Shown: in pieces, positions 24,546 through 35,670 of the stretch | Position numbering within the stretch: position 1 is the first letter of the stretch | How the letters are laid out: each line of letters starts with the position of its first letter | DNA from: Morinoia aosen | Taxonomy: Eukaryota > Arthropoda > Malacostraca > Amphipoda > Talitridae | Reading direction: 5' to 3' | Assembly: GCA_030386875.1 (NCBI GenBank) | Contig: CM059578.1 | Span: 20,631,009-20,695,008, forward strand | Length of the DNA: 64,000 bases | Made by a program: the position numbers and the translations under genes | The notes under the pieces: model-generated | What the model saw: only the letters and a program-made list of their open reading frames with translations | Told to the model about the DNA's origin: nothing | Database searches by the model: none

Positions 24546-24949
24546 TGAAACATTAAGTCTGTCAGTTTTTTATTTTTTTCTATGAAATTTTCATCACAAT
24601 AGGTATAAAATGATGTAGTATTTGTTTTGGAACTCCTGTATTTTTTTTTGTAAATTTATCATATATGATTATTTGTCAAACATGAAAAATGGATGTCGTA
24701 GAAAATCTCTCCCCTACAATTTTCAAATTACAGAACAGTTAAAATGATTTCTAGATAGGTAATTACCTTGTCTAGAAATCTGGAGCAAAAGTTTTTCCCA
24801 ATAATTTGATTTTTAGAATTTTAAATTTTTTCCCCAAAAACCACCACTGTTTTCTCCCTTTCAAATTATTTTGCTTATAATTTTCAACATAAATTGAAGT
24901 TTAAAAACACTTTTGCACCGGATCTGTAGATGGTTTTTTGACTGCTACT

Positions 24950-25320
24950 GATTGATATGTTTGCCATTCCTGTACCTTCAAAACTGTGGGAGAAGAATCC
25001 CTTCAAATGTCAGTAAGGCAAGTTTTCACAACAGCTATTTTTATAAAAATTTTTTCTTTCCTTCATAATTTTTGAACCAAGTCTTCTTTTAAAATGAACT
25101 TGACTGCTTTTGTGGCTCTATTCAAGTTTTATTCATTGATATATTTGCCATTCCTATACCTTCAAAACTGTGGAAAAGGATCCATATCAAAAGACAATAA
25201 ATGCAAGTTTCAGAGCAGCAGCTTTTTAAAAAAAGTTTTTTCTTCATTACCTATTAACTTTTTGTTAAATAAACTCTATTGCTTTGTAGCTCTTCCTAAG
25301 CCCTTTCGAGAATGTTTCGT
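24950..25320. repeat. tandemly duplicated ~180-bp block
   Basis: Two copies (from about 24952 and 25137) share GATATGTTTGCCATTCCTGT or its variant, CCTTCAAAACTGTGG and the following AT-rich stretch. The layout resembles the internal repeats of the TTAA elements at 31223 and 37771. Confidence 0.6.
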
Positions 25321-25380
25321 TTGAGTATGATAGCATTGCAAGCAAGGCCATGAATAAACTCTCTCGCTATTACTGTAGAG

Positions 25381-25609
25381 CAGGGCTGCTCAACCGAGGG
25401 TACACGTACTCCTAGGGGTACATTTAACATACTTCATTTGTTAAAATGTTCAATATTTATTTACATACCACCGCGTATGTAGTATATACGATTATTTACC
25501 ATTGAGTGTATTTATCTAGTTTTTTAAACCTTTTACTGTGCTGGGGGTATATGAAGATGCGCAATTAAGCTAAGGAGGTACACGACAACAGAAAGGTTGA
25601 AAAGCCCTG
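25381..25609. mobile_element. hAT MITE, 229 bp, perfect 8-bp target-site duplication
   Basis: Terminal inverted repeats CAGGGCTGCTCAACC and, from the right, CAGGGCTTTTCAACC. CTGTAGAG is duplicated at 25373-25380 and 25610-25617. No coding capacity. Confidence 0.9.
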
Positions 25610-27112
25610 CTGTAGAGGAATGCCCAAAACACACTCGTAATAAGGGGGAAGGAGGAGATCACTCATCCATTGGTGCACCAAGGTCATGCTAGAGCACGCC
25701 TTCTACCCCGTCCAGGAGACGAACCAATGTACGTACTTGAGAGCCAACTAGAGATGTGGCTCAAAAAAAACCATGCCGTTTTTTTTAAAAAAAACACGTT
25801 TTTTTTACAAAAAAAACCGTGGCCAAAAAAAACGTGGATATTTTGGTTTTTTTTAAATATTTTGTCTGAAAATAACTCAGCAAGAAAAAGAACCACATTA
25901 CATTATTTGTTTTCATGTCAAATTACAAAATAAAACAGCATACTTCTTAATTGATGGTTTTCTATGGTTTTATGAACTTTTTCATTTTCTGCGGTTTCAT
26001 GCTTTGGTATTTCATTTATTTTATAATACATGTGAATGACCTTAAACTCCCAAAATGGTGTGTTATAATAACATATCTTTACTTATGGTCATTGATAGAG
26101 ATGTGACTAAAAAACCATGCTGTTTTTTTTAAAAAAACATGTTATTTATACAAAAATTATGACTAAAAAACATGGAAATTAATATATTTGTGACCTTAAA
26201 AATCCAATGCTGTTTTTTTTAAAACATTGTTTTTTAACAGAAAAATCTTGACTAAAAAAACATGGCTATTATATTTTATTGGACCAAAAAAGTTTTTTTT
26301 ATTAACATTTAAAAAAATAATGACTAAAAAAACACGGATGTAAATATCAGGAAAGTTAGTTTTCTTTAATCGAATTGTCTTTAGAAACTTATAAACAAAG
26401 AATGCTGTTAATATTGAAATCATGTTTATTAGAACTGTACTAGGTCTTAGAATAAAATTTCTACATAGAATCTATTCACTCCATAAAACCTTTCGGAGAC
26501 CAGCTCCATCCTCAGTCATTCTGTGAAATTTGGTGAAATGGGCAATGAATTTTCACTGTTCCTTTGAAAAACATTTGACTGAATGACTTACTGAAGATGG
26601 AGCTAGTCTCCGAAAGGTTTTATAGAGTGAATAGATTCTTTGTGGATATTTTATTCTAAGACCTGGTATGGTTCTAATGGATATTAAAATATCTTATGTG
26701 ACCAAAAAATCCATGCTGTTTTTTGAATGTTTTTGTTACAAAAAAGTCATGACTAAAAAACACGGATATTAATATACTTTATTTACCATAAACAACCATG
26801 CTGTATTTTTTAAAATAAACATCTTTTTTACAGAAAAATCATGAATAAAAAATGTGGATATTAATATATTTTATGTGCCAAAAAAACATGCTGGTTTTTT
26901 TTAAAATCATGTTTTCTTAACCAAAAAAAATCATGACTAAAAACATGGATATTAATGACTTTTGGTGAAAAAAACATGGTTTTAAAATGTCATGTTTTTT
27001 TTGGTCATATAAAATTTAATAACACTCGTGTTTTTTTGTGAAAAATCTTTTTTTCAGAAAACATGGTTTTTTGGTCACATAAAATAAATTAATATCCATG
27101 TTTTTTTTGACA

Positions 27113-27388
27113 GATTAGATTAGTCATTAGTTTTAGCCTCTCTACCCAGCAACAAATGCGATCCAAAGAGAGGAAGGAAGATTATGAAACAAGATCAAAG
27201 TTGAAGAAGACAGTAGTAGGTGCTGAAAAACAGGACAGCAGTGAAACAAAAAAAGGTGGTCCTTAACATCACAAAAACATTTTATTTCAACAAAAAGAAG
27301 GCCTACCCAACTCTCAGCTTGGGCCCTCACATTGTCCCCCTGGGAGCGCTAGTTCCCATAGATACAATAATTGTATCCCCCTAAGGGG
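27113..27388 (-). mobile_element. SINE-A copy inside the foldback element
   Basis: (GATTA)n tail on the left and complete head on the right, with an internal deletion of the GGCACCATTTAG part. An imperfect duplication of the T-rich flank (TGTTTTTTT...ACA) is visible. Confidence 0.78.
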
Positions 27389-27899
27389 TGTTTTTTTACA
27401 AAGAATTCGTGACCAAAAAATGAATAATAACTTTTTAATAAAAAAAAAACATGTTTAAAAACACAAGGATTTTTTGGTAACATAAAATATGTTAATATCC
27501 ATGATTTTGAGACACGATTTTTTATGAAAAATACATAAAATAAAACAGCCTGGTTTTTTGGTCGCATAAAATATATTCATATTCAGGTTTTCTTATGCAT
27601 CATTGTTTGTAAAAAACCATATTTTTTAAAAAACAGCATGGGTTTTTTTAGGTCTCATAAATATATTCATGTTTTTTTAGTCATGATTTTTTAGTACAAA
27701 AACATTTTTTTGGTCTCAAATATATTATTCATGTTTTTTCAGTCATGATTTTTTAGTAAAAAATGTTTTTTTTTAAAAACTGCATGGGGTTTTTTAGGTC
27801 ACATAAAATATATTGTTTTTTAGTCATGATTCTTTGTAAAAAAAACAGCATGGTTGTATTTGGTACCAGAGAATATATTAATATTCATTTTTATTAGTC

Positions 27900-28580
27900 A
27901 GAATTTGGTCAATGTGAAGTTTAATAACTATATTCCAAACAATCACTAAAGGAACCCATTTAAGAACGTTTTACACGAACCAAATTCTGCTCGCTGATGC
28001 TTTATTTTCGAATCATTGAACTTTGAAGTTGGACTTCCCGAGCCAAAGGAAGCGAGCGTAATTTAATTAAAAACGGAAGCTAACCCCCTGTTACAAACGT
28101 AAAGAGGTTGGGTCGTGAGGGGGAGGCACAGTTCTTCTAGCGAAAATTATAAATAAAGCTTCTAACCCACCCATTAATGTGACGACCACAACCTTGTTTA
28201 CATCGGCTGGCTCTAAGATGGCGACCACCATGGGCGCTGCCATCTTAGAGCCGATGTCAACAAGATTGCGGTCATCACCCAAATGGGTTGGTTAGAACCT
28301 TTATTTATAATTTTCATTAGAAGAACTGTGCCTCCCCCTCCCGACCCAACCTCTTTACGTTTGTAATAGCTTCCATTATTAATTAAATTCCGTTTCACGC
28401 GCTCCCTTCCTTTGGCCCAAAGGCCAACTTCAAAGTTCAATTATTCGAAAATAACGCATCAGCGAGTAGAATGTCATTCGTGTAAAACGTTCTTAAATGG
28501 GTTCCTTTAGTGATTCCTGGGATCGCTAATTATTATTTTCTAATTGCATTAAACTTCACATTAACCCAGAATTTTTTGTA
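27900..28580. repeat. ~680-bp palindrome inside the foldback element
   Basis: Left and right arms of about 330 bp mirror each other, for example ATCACTAAAGGAACCCATTT against its inverse near 28500. The arms meet around 28230, where AAGATGGCG and its inverse GCCATCTT face each other. Confidence 0.85.
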
Positions 28581-28685
28581 AAGAAAACATGTTTTTAACA
28601 AAACAGCATATTTTTTTGGTCACCTCAAATATATTAATATCTATGGTTTTTAGTCATTGTTTTGTAATGAAAACATGAAAAAGAA

Positions 28686-29521
28686 ACCATACAGTAAAAG
28701 TGGTGGCAGATAACCCACAATTACCTAGAGTCTAAGAATTACAGCAGGAGCCACAGAACTTATATGGATGGAGTCAAAATTCAGAGCTTATTATGGTAAA
28801 TCTGAAGGATATGTCAGTTATCGATTTTCCACTTTTTGGTGCCTGAACCTAATTAATTGAATCAAAATAAACAAGTTTTCTTCTACGCACCTTCCGTCTC
28901 AAATGAGTGTTTTACGATTTATAGCGATAAGTTTAGTTTCGTCTTTGATGACGAATGCGCTCGAATAAACAGCTACTCATCAATTTTTGAATTTTTGTTG
29001 CTTGAATCATGGTAATAACATCGAAATAAACAACTTTTCTTCTATACACTTTTCTCGTCAAAAGAGTATTCAACGAGGTATAGCGGTAGGTTTGGTTTCG
29101 TCTTTGATGACGATCGCGCTGGAAGCTAGTGCGCATTGCAGTGTTGCTGTCCGACGTGCTCCTTGAATTACTTGCCGCTTCAAACACAGGAGTTGCGGTA
29201 AGTCATTTACCGCTATAACTAATAAAATACTCATTTGAGACGGAAAGTGCATAGAAGAAAACTTGCTCATTTCGATCTAATTAACTATGCTTAGGTTAGG
29301 CATCAAAATTTACAAAATCGATAACTGACATATCCTTCAGATTTACCCTTATTATCTCTGCAAAGTCTGATTTTTTGGTCACATAAAAATAGAATCAGGC
29401 ATAGTAGAGATAGTAAGCTCTGAATTTTGACTCCATCAATATAAGTTCTGTGGCTCCTGCTGTTCCTCTTAGATGCCTCTAGGTAATTGTGGGTTATCTG
29501 CCACCACTTTTACTGTATGGT
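28686..29521. repeat. ~105-bp inverted arms enclosing a family-K element
   Basis: CCATACAGTAAAAGTGGTGG at 28687 onwards returns inverted near 29500. Between the arms is the family-K copy and about 60 bp of foldback sequence. Confidence 0.8.
28795..29347. mobile_element. family-K element, 553 bp, 8-bp target-site duplication
   Basis: Starts GGTAAATCTGAAGGATATGT and ends with its inverse. CTTATTAT is duplicated at 28787-28794 and 29348-29355. The inside has further inverted copies of the block CTATGCACTTTCCGTCTCAA or its relatives. No coding capacity. Confidence 0.85.
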
Positions 29522-29822
29522 TTCTTTTTGATGTTTTGATAACAATGAAATGACTAAAAAACATGGATATTAATATATTTCAGGTGTCCAAAAAAAACCC
29601 AGACATATGCTTAACAAAATTTAGGTGTGCAAAAAAAAACAAAAAAAAAAACAAAAAAAAACACATAAAAAACACGTTTTTTTTGCAAAAAAAAACGCAA
29701 TCAAATAAAACCGTTTTTTTTTGCATCACTAGAGCCAACTATATTGTTGGATGCGCAAGAAAATTCTCTAAAGATGAGTTTATAAGCCAAAAACCTACCA
29801 TCCTCCAGAATTAGACCCAAGC

Positions 29823-29995
29823 GTTCCCTCAAGTTCAAGAAGAAAATAAGTTTAGTTGAGAAAAGAACAGTGAGCCCAAAAAATGTAGGCCTGCAAAAAA
29901 TAAAAAACTATTATATACCAACACAAGAGAAGGCTTGTTTAACATTCAATTCAGGACTTCAAATCTCAACTCTAGACACAATAGCTGCAACCACT
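29823..29995 (-). mobile_element. SINE-A-like fragment, diverged
   Basis: GTTCCCTC, AAGTTCAAGAAGAAAATA, GAACAGTGAGCCC, GAAGGC and TTCAATTCAGGACTTC follow the family order with many changes. Confidence 0.4.
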
Positions 29996-30417
29996 AGTGG
30001 GGCACAACATTGTATAGCACAGTAATAAGATGAAACTAATGTGAACTTAAGAGTTACTATGCATGTTTCAACAGTTACAAAATGACATTATGACATTACA
30101 AATTAGTCTGCATTTACCATAGTTAACCTTTTCTTCTGGTTACAGTGAACTTTCTTCTTTTCAAGGTCATTGGAGGAGAAACTTAATAATTCCATATTAT
30201 ACACAAGAATACTTTTTGATGGTTACTGCTCTCAAAAGTATCAAATATCATTCAGGAACTAAATGCTTTTGCTGTCAGCTGTAATCCAAGAGATTGGCAG
30301 CAAATACACAACATTGCAACCTGTTCACAGTTCAAACTGTGATTTAAAAGCTTGCATAAAATTGAGCCAAGAACATCTGAAATCCCATGGCAGACAGAAT
30401 TACAATGTTTCCTGCGA

Positions 30418-30625
30418 AGGGACCCACCGGTGGTCACTTAGGTGATTTTCATAGTGATGCTGACTGACTTGCAGTCACTAACTTATTTCTTATTAATACT
30501 TAACGAAATCTAAATGAAGGCCCAATCTAGTAAATATTTGCTATTTTCAAAGTTGATTACCACAATTGACTTTAAATTTGAATTGAATATTGAACTTCAG
30601 TTTAACCCATCGCAGTTAACGTATT
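30418..30625. mobile_element. degraded TTAA MITE of the CACCGGTGG family
   Basis: GACCCACCGGTGGTCAC, AATTGACTTTAAATTTGA and AACCCATCGCAGTTAA follow the copies at 37554, 56070 and 56781. The ends are eroded. Confidence 0.5.
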
Positions 30626-30806
30626 AAAAAAAAATCCTTGTACATGCAAAAAAACACTCAAGAATCAGTATCCGCACAGTGAAAATGTGTGAAGTAATGT
30701 TCAGTTAATTTCTTGCAACAGTGACATACTGAAGAGCTGCACAACGACTGACCCAATAGTGATGCATTCAACTAAAAAGCCAATGACCAGAAGCAATGGT
30801 ACATAC

Positions 30807-30923
30807 CTCAAAATCTGTGGCAATTGTCTGGAGCTGCACTCCAAACCTGAGGTCGGAGGCAATGGCAACGCAGTTCTTGCCCTTCATGGCCACCACACAA
30901 CCACCATTGTAGCCCAGGATACT
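30807..30923 (-). CDS. PSMB3: PSMB3 exon 2
   Basis: Exactly 39 codons in phase 0 between acceptor attgcag and donor GAG/gtatgt. The translation begins [20 protein letters not shown] and runs on as [19 protein letters not shown]. The opening S-I-L[10 protein letters not shown] is what follows the initiator Met in insect PSMB3, so exon 1 must supply only the Met. No catalytic Thr1 is present, as expected for the inactive beta-3 subunit. Confidence 0.96.
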
Positions 30924-31222
30924 CTGCAATAAAACAAATGTCACAGCAACATGCAAATATTTTCAAAACTGCATAGGAATACCTTCAACACTCTTTGACC
31001 AATGCATGTCATGTGTTCACTCCAGTAACAATGCCATCATGTTGCTTGTTCTGTAAAAATTAATGCTTGCATCTCATAATATTGAAACAGTCATAAACAA
31101 AGAACTCATTACACTAAATATATACACAAACTTACTAACTTTACCTAGGAAATATCAAAGCATAACAAATACATTGCACAGTAAATAGTGAATATACAAG
31201 TTCACCAACATTTGAACATTAA

Positions 31223-32073
31223 GGAGAGCGTCCCCCATACGGACTTTTTTCTTTATTATTGAACCTAGAACAATGAAATTTGGTATACTGATAGGAAATT
31301 GAATTTGGAACCGTTTTTGCTTAGAGCAAAAGTTCAATTTTCTTGAAAAGAAAACGGGAAATCAAAGAAAATGAAGTTAAAAGGGGGGTGTTTCAAAAAT
31401 CTTCTCCTCCTACAGTTTTTGAGCTACAGTGATGATTTTGGTATCATTGGATGCGGAAAGACACGGGCTTTTATGGATGCTAAAATTCATTCCAAAATTA
31501 TTCATTGCTCATGAGTTATGACGTCATAAATTTTCACTTTTTCGAAAAAGGACATTTTTTTCCTATTTTTACACTTTTTCATATTGAAAATGTAAATTTG
31601 AGGAAACGAATTTTAGCATCCATAAAACCCCGCAATTTTCCGCATCCAATGATACCAAAATCATCACTGTAGCTCAAAAACTGTAGGAGGAGAAGCATTT
31701 TGAAACCCCCAAAACCATTGTTTACATTATAAGCAAAACAAAGAAACATAAACAATTCAAATAAAAATTTTTTTAAAATTTTTGGTTCAAGTTAGACCCC
31801 TGAAATCATTATAGAGTAATCCAGAGACATAGGAGTTGACATAGCATCTTTGCGCCGTGAAGAAAGTGCCATGGGGGAGGTGTAACATGATAAAATACAA
31901 CTTCCCCCTCCCCTCCCCCCCATTCTTCAAACCCCCGTAGCGGGCGAACGAGTGAACGTACGAGTCTCATTTTTTCACAGGATGTACCTGACCTCTTACA
32001 CTTCTTATAACAGCAAAAATCCCAGTTTCTCAAAAAATCCCAGAAGCAAGGATTCATAAGGGGGACGCTCTCC
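31223..32073. mobile_element. TTAA element, family F, 851 bp
   Basis: TTAA at 31219-31222 and 32074-32077, with the perfect 14-bp terminal inverted repeat GGAGAGCGTCCCCC. TTAA targets suggest piggyBac-type mobilisation. The centre holds an inverted repeat with arms of about 85 bp (31408-31493 and 31609-31693). Confidence 0.85.
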
Positions 32074-32803
32074 TTAAATCCTCAAGTACTAACTCTAGGC
32101 TAGAAAACATCCACTTTAGTTGGTTGAAAAAAATGTATGTTCCCAATAGTTATGAGCTAGGAGTTCAAGGAACCCAACCTTCTCTGTATTTTTGCCCTCA
32201 AACAATTAGACAGTAGGGTGGATCGTTTTTTCACGTTTTCCGATTTGATTTTAGCGGTAGTGCGGAAAAGTTGTGAATGGACACCAAAATGACTTGTGAA
32301 AAATCCTAAAGCTCTGAGACAATATCTTTAGCTTGCACAACCGCACTGAAAACTGGAAAATGTGGGAAAAAACTGCCTCCGGTTCATTATCGATTTAAAA
32401 CATAGTTTCAAAGAAATCACGTTCCGGTAGCTTCCATTTGAAAGTAATTTCAATACTTTTCAATCTAGTTCAAGTAAGTTTTCTTCAGCGAAGTCATCTT
32501 CTGCTTCCACAATTAGCTTGGAAAATTAGAAAAATACCAGAAATACCAATAATTGACAATTTTGATGAATTAAGCTCATCGTCATAGATATGGTTACTAT
32601 GACGTATATTGCATTTGTTTAGCAAAGTAATGCATATTCTGAAATGTTCAGCACTTAGTTTATGTTTTCTCAAATTCTATTTGAAGGAGATAACACAATT
32701 CAGAACTCACCACGAGGAGGTGGCTGTACGACGAGTTCCGCCCTACCCAACCTATCCTCCCTTCCATTGCTAATATCTGTGTACACTGTTTTCAGCGTTC
32801 TGT

Positions 32804-33562
32804 TTAATAAAGCAAATACTGTTCTTTAGTTTCAAACTTGGGTAGTTTTTTCCTTCCATAAATTCGGTTTCTTATAAAACCATCACGAGCAGTTGCTCCT
32901 ACAACTAATTTTGAAGCCTGTGTTACTAATTTAATGTGTCTTTCCACCGCCTGGGTATGACAGGGAAAATCTGGGAGAGCAGAGGGCTTCTCTTTGGATT
33001 TAATTAGAGACATAATGTCCTCTGATGATACTCTTCTTGTGAGAGGTGGTTCTGTCAGTTGGATGTTCTGCCAATCGATCATCAAATGAAAGACAGTAGC
33101 ATGAAATAGTAGCTTCGGTTGTTGGAATTTCCGAATTGTATTTCTTTGAACTGGATTATCTCTTGCTTTGATTATTCTTCTGTAGCCAATCTCACGAATG
33201 GCTGGAGATTCATCATGAATCATAGCAATAAGGAGGTTTTCATGCTGAGCAAAGTAAGCATTGTTTTGCAAAAGTTGGTGGACAATATTTCTGCATTCAA
33301 CTGACAAAGAACGAGACTTTGTTATCATTGAGAACAAATGCTTTGCACCATTGCTTGTAGAAGGGTTCATCTTGATATTGAACCATACTGGAACATATAC
33401 TGCCATGATAAAGTTCACAATCGGAAGTAGCTGATATGAAGGGTTTTCTGTTGAAATGTAGACGGAGAACACGACTTGCCGTTGTTAACCATGTGGCGTG
33501 ATGTATTTTCCCTGATTTCATGAGTGCCAATTGGCTGGAACATTCACCAGATGCTACCGCTC
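32804..33562 (-). pseudogene. unrecognised transposon-associated protein fragment, left arm
   Basis: The minus-strand frame of 222 codons (32804-33472) ends KFETKEQYLLY and a stop. Upstream, the sequence continues in the next frame as HHATWLTTASRVL, so a single-base shift near 33460 breaks the copy. The family-like features are WLTTASRVLRL, HLFSMI, FHLMIDWQNIQLTEPPLTRR, FPCHTQAVERHIKLVTQAS and RDGFIRNRI. I have an impression of similar uncharacterised proteins in arthropod genomes but cannot name a domain. The N-terminal part is missing, cut off at the palindrome centre. Confidence 0.6.
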
Positions 33563-33567
33563 TGTAG

Positions 33568-34293
33568 TATATTTACAGAGCAGTAGCATCTGGTGAATGT
33601 TCATGGTTAACAACGGCAAGTCGTGTTCTCCATCTCTACATTTCAACAGAAAACCCTTCATATCAGCTGCTTCAGATTGTGAACTTTATCATGGCAGTAT
33701 ATGTTCCAGTATGGGTCAATATCAAGATGAACCCTTCTGCAAGCAATGGTGCAAAGCATTTGTTTTCAATGATAAAAAAGTCTTGTTCTTTGTCAGATGA
33801 ATGCAGAAATATTGTCCACCAACTTTTGCAAAACAATGCTTACTTTGCTCAGCATGAAAACCTCCTTATTGCTATGATTCATGATGAATCTCCAGCCATT
33901 CGTGAGGTTGGCTACAGAAGAATAATCAAAGCAAGAGATAATCCAGTTCAAAGAAATACAATTCGGAAATTCCAACAACCGAAGCTACTATTTCATGCTA
34001 CTGTCTTTCATTTCATGATCGATTGGCAGAACATCCAACTGACAGAACCACCTCTCACGAGAAGAGTATCATCAGAGGACATTATGTCTCTAATTAAATC
34101 CAAAGAGAAGCCCTCTGCTCTCCCAGATTTTCCCTGTCATACCCAGGCGGTGGAAAGACACGTTAAATTAGTAACACAGGCTTCAAAATCAGTTGTAGGA
34201 GCAGCTGCTCGTGATGGTTTTATAAGAAACCGAATTTATGGAAGGAAAAAACTACCCAAGTTTGAAACTAAAGAACAGTATTTGCTTTATTAA
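33568..34293 (+). pseudogene. unrecognised transposon-associated protein fragment, right arm
   Basis: The mirror copy of the left-arm frame, open without interruption from just after the TAG at the palindrome centre to the TAA. It lacks 15 codons (SQLALMKSGKIHHAT in the left arm), an in-frame 45-bp deletion, and differs at a scatter of residues, for example VPVWVNIK for VPVWFNIK and HLYISTENP. It reads outward from the centre, away from the left copy. It has no promoter or N terminus, so it is probably not functional. Confidence 0.6.
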
Positions 34294-35494
34294 ACAGAAC
34301 ACTGAAAACAGTGTACACAGATTTTAGCAATGGAAGGGAGGATGGGTTTGGTAGGGCGGAACTCGTCGTACAGCCACCTCCTCGTGGTGAGTTCTGAATT
34401 GTGTTATCTCCTTCAAATAGAATTTGAGAAAACATAAACTAAGTGCTGAACATTTCAGAAATATGCATTAATTTGCTAAACAAGTGCGATATACGTCATA
34501 GTAACCATATCTATGACGATGAGCTTAATTGATCAAAATCGTCAATTGTTGATATTTCTGGTATTTTTCTAATTTTCTAAGCTAATTGTGGAAGCAGAAG
34601 ATGACTTCGCTGAAGAAAACTTACTTAAACTAGATTGAAAAGTATTGAAATTACTTTCAAATGGAAGCTACCGGAACGTGATTTCTTTGAAACTATGTTT
34701 TAAAACGATAATGAACCGGAGGCAGTTTTTTCCCACATTTTCCAGTTTTCAGTGCGGTTGTGCAAGCTAAAGATATTGTCTCAGAGCTTTAGGATTTTTC
34801 ACAAGTTATTTTGGTGTCCATTCACAACTTTTCCGCACTACCGCTAAAATCAAATCGGAAAACGTGAAAAAACTATCCACCCTATTAGACAGCAAGTATA
34901 TTGAGTGCACTCTCCTCTAAACAAAAAATACTTATTAGGCAGCAATTGCAGTTCCAATAGAAAACTCACTGAAATGCAGTAACTGTAATCTTCCATGAAA
35001 TATGTTCATCATCTACTCATCAGAGTATTACATAACATTTTGAAAAGAAGTTAGAAAAAAATTGATGAAAAATCTAGATATGTAAAAAGAAATTCAATGC
35101 TTCAAGTATCATAGCCCTGTGTTCATTTTAATCCCGAAATGGTTCAGCTGAAGAAGTAGTGTATTAAGTTTCAAGAATAACAGAACTCATTAGACAATAA
35201 ATATTAGATTCAGTATAGTACACTAAATAATATGATAGGCTATCATGCCAGTCACAATTGATTGGACGGCTAAGACAATGCAAATGTTGTTGTGATGCTC
35301 AGCTGGAATTTTCCAAAGGGTTGAATTACTTGGTGAAAAAATTTTAGTGTGTTACATTTTTATGTGTTACAGAAGGAGGCATTTTATTCAGATAACTAAG
35401 TAAATAGGAAAATTGAAAATAAATAACATTTTTCATTCATGTTATCACCTCAACATATCATACTCCAATTATAGTTCTCATAACATCCATTCAA

Positions 35495-35670
35495 AGATTC
35501 CCTACCCACAACAAAGGTAATCTCATAAAAGGTAAGAGAAGGAACCATTTAGCATGGACTAGAGAAAACAGAGAATCACTGCCCAAGGTTTGATCCATGC
35601 ACAAGGTGTATTCCCTGTGGATAGAAATAGTAAGTTGAAGATTAAGAAGGGACAGCAAAGAACATACGAA
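35495..35670 (-). mobile_element. SINE-A-like copy, diverged
   Basis: CCCTACCCACAACAAAGGTA, GAGAAGGAACCATTTAGCAT, then AGGGACAGCAAAGAACA. No complete head. Confidence 0.5.

Larger units (their letters stand above)
25749..29731. mobile_element. 4-kb foldback element of repeated, inverted AT-rich units
   Basis: The 8-bp duplication GAGCCAAC sits at 25741-25748 and 29732-29739. The ends are TAGAGATG on the left and, inverted, TAGTGATG on the right, which suggests the hAT superfamily. The body is a long series of ~100-bp units with ACATGGATATTAATATATTT, CATGCTGTTTTTTT and TCATGACTAAAAAA. They point one way on the left and the other way on the right, so the whole can fold back. A SINE-A (27113-27388), a palindrome (27900-28580) and a family-K element (28795-29347) lie inside. 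Confidence 0.8.
22138..30806 (-). other. PSMB3: PSMB3 intron 2
   Basis: Donor gtatgt, acceptor gtttgttctcag. It holds SINE-A copies, a 229-bp hAT MITE, a duplicated 180-bp block, the 4-kb foldback element and a degraded MITE near 30.5 kb. In 22589-24384 I see only an 18-bp motif repeated at about 24325-24352 to the right of this range. In 29996-30417 I see nothing. Confidence 0.85.
32214..34884. mobile_element. 2.67-kb palindromic element with 8-bp target-site duplication
   Basis: TTAGACAG is duplicated at 32206-32213 and 34885-34892. The ends are TAGGGTGGAT and its inverse. The whole element is two nearly identical arms of about 1.3 kb that meet at about 33566-33573. The right arm lacks 45 bp present in the left near the centre. 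Each arm carries an outward-reading gene fragment. The ends and duplication fit hAT, but the encoded protein is not one I can assign. Confidence 0.88.
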
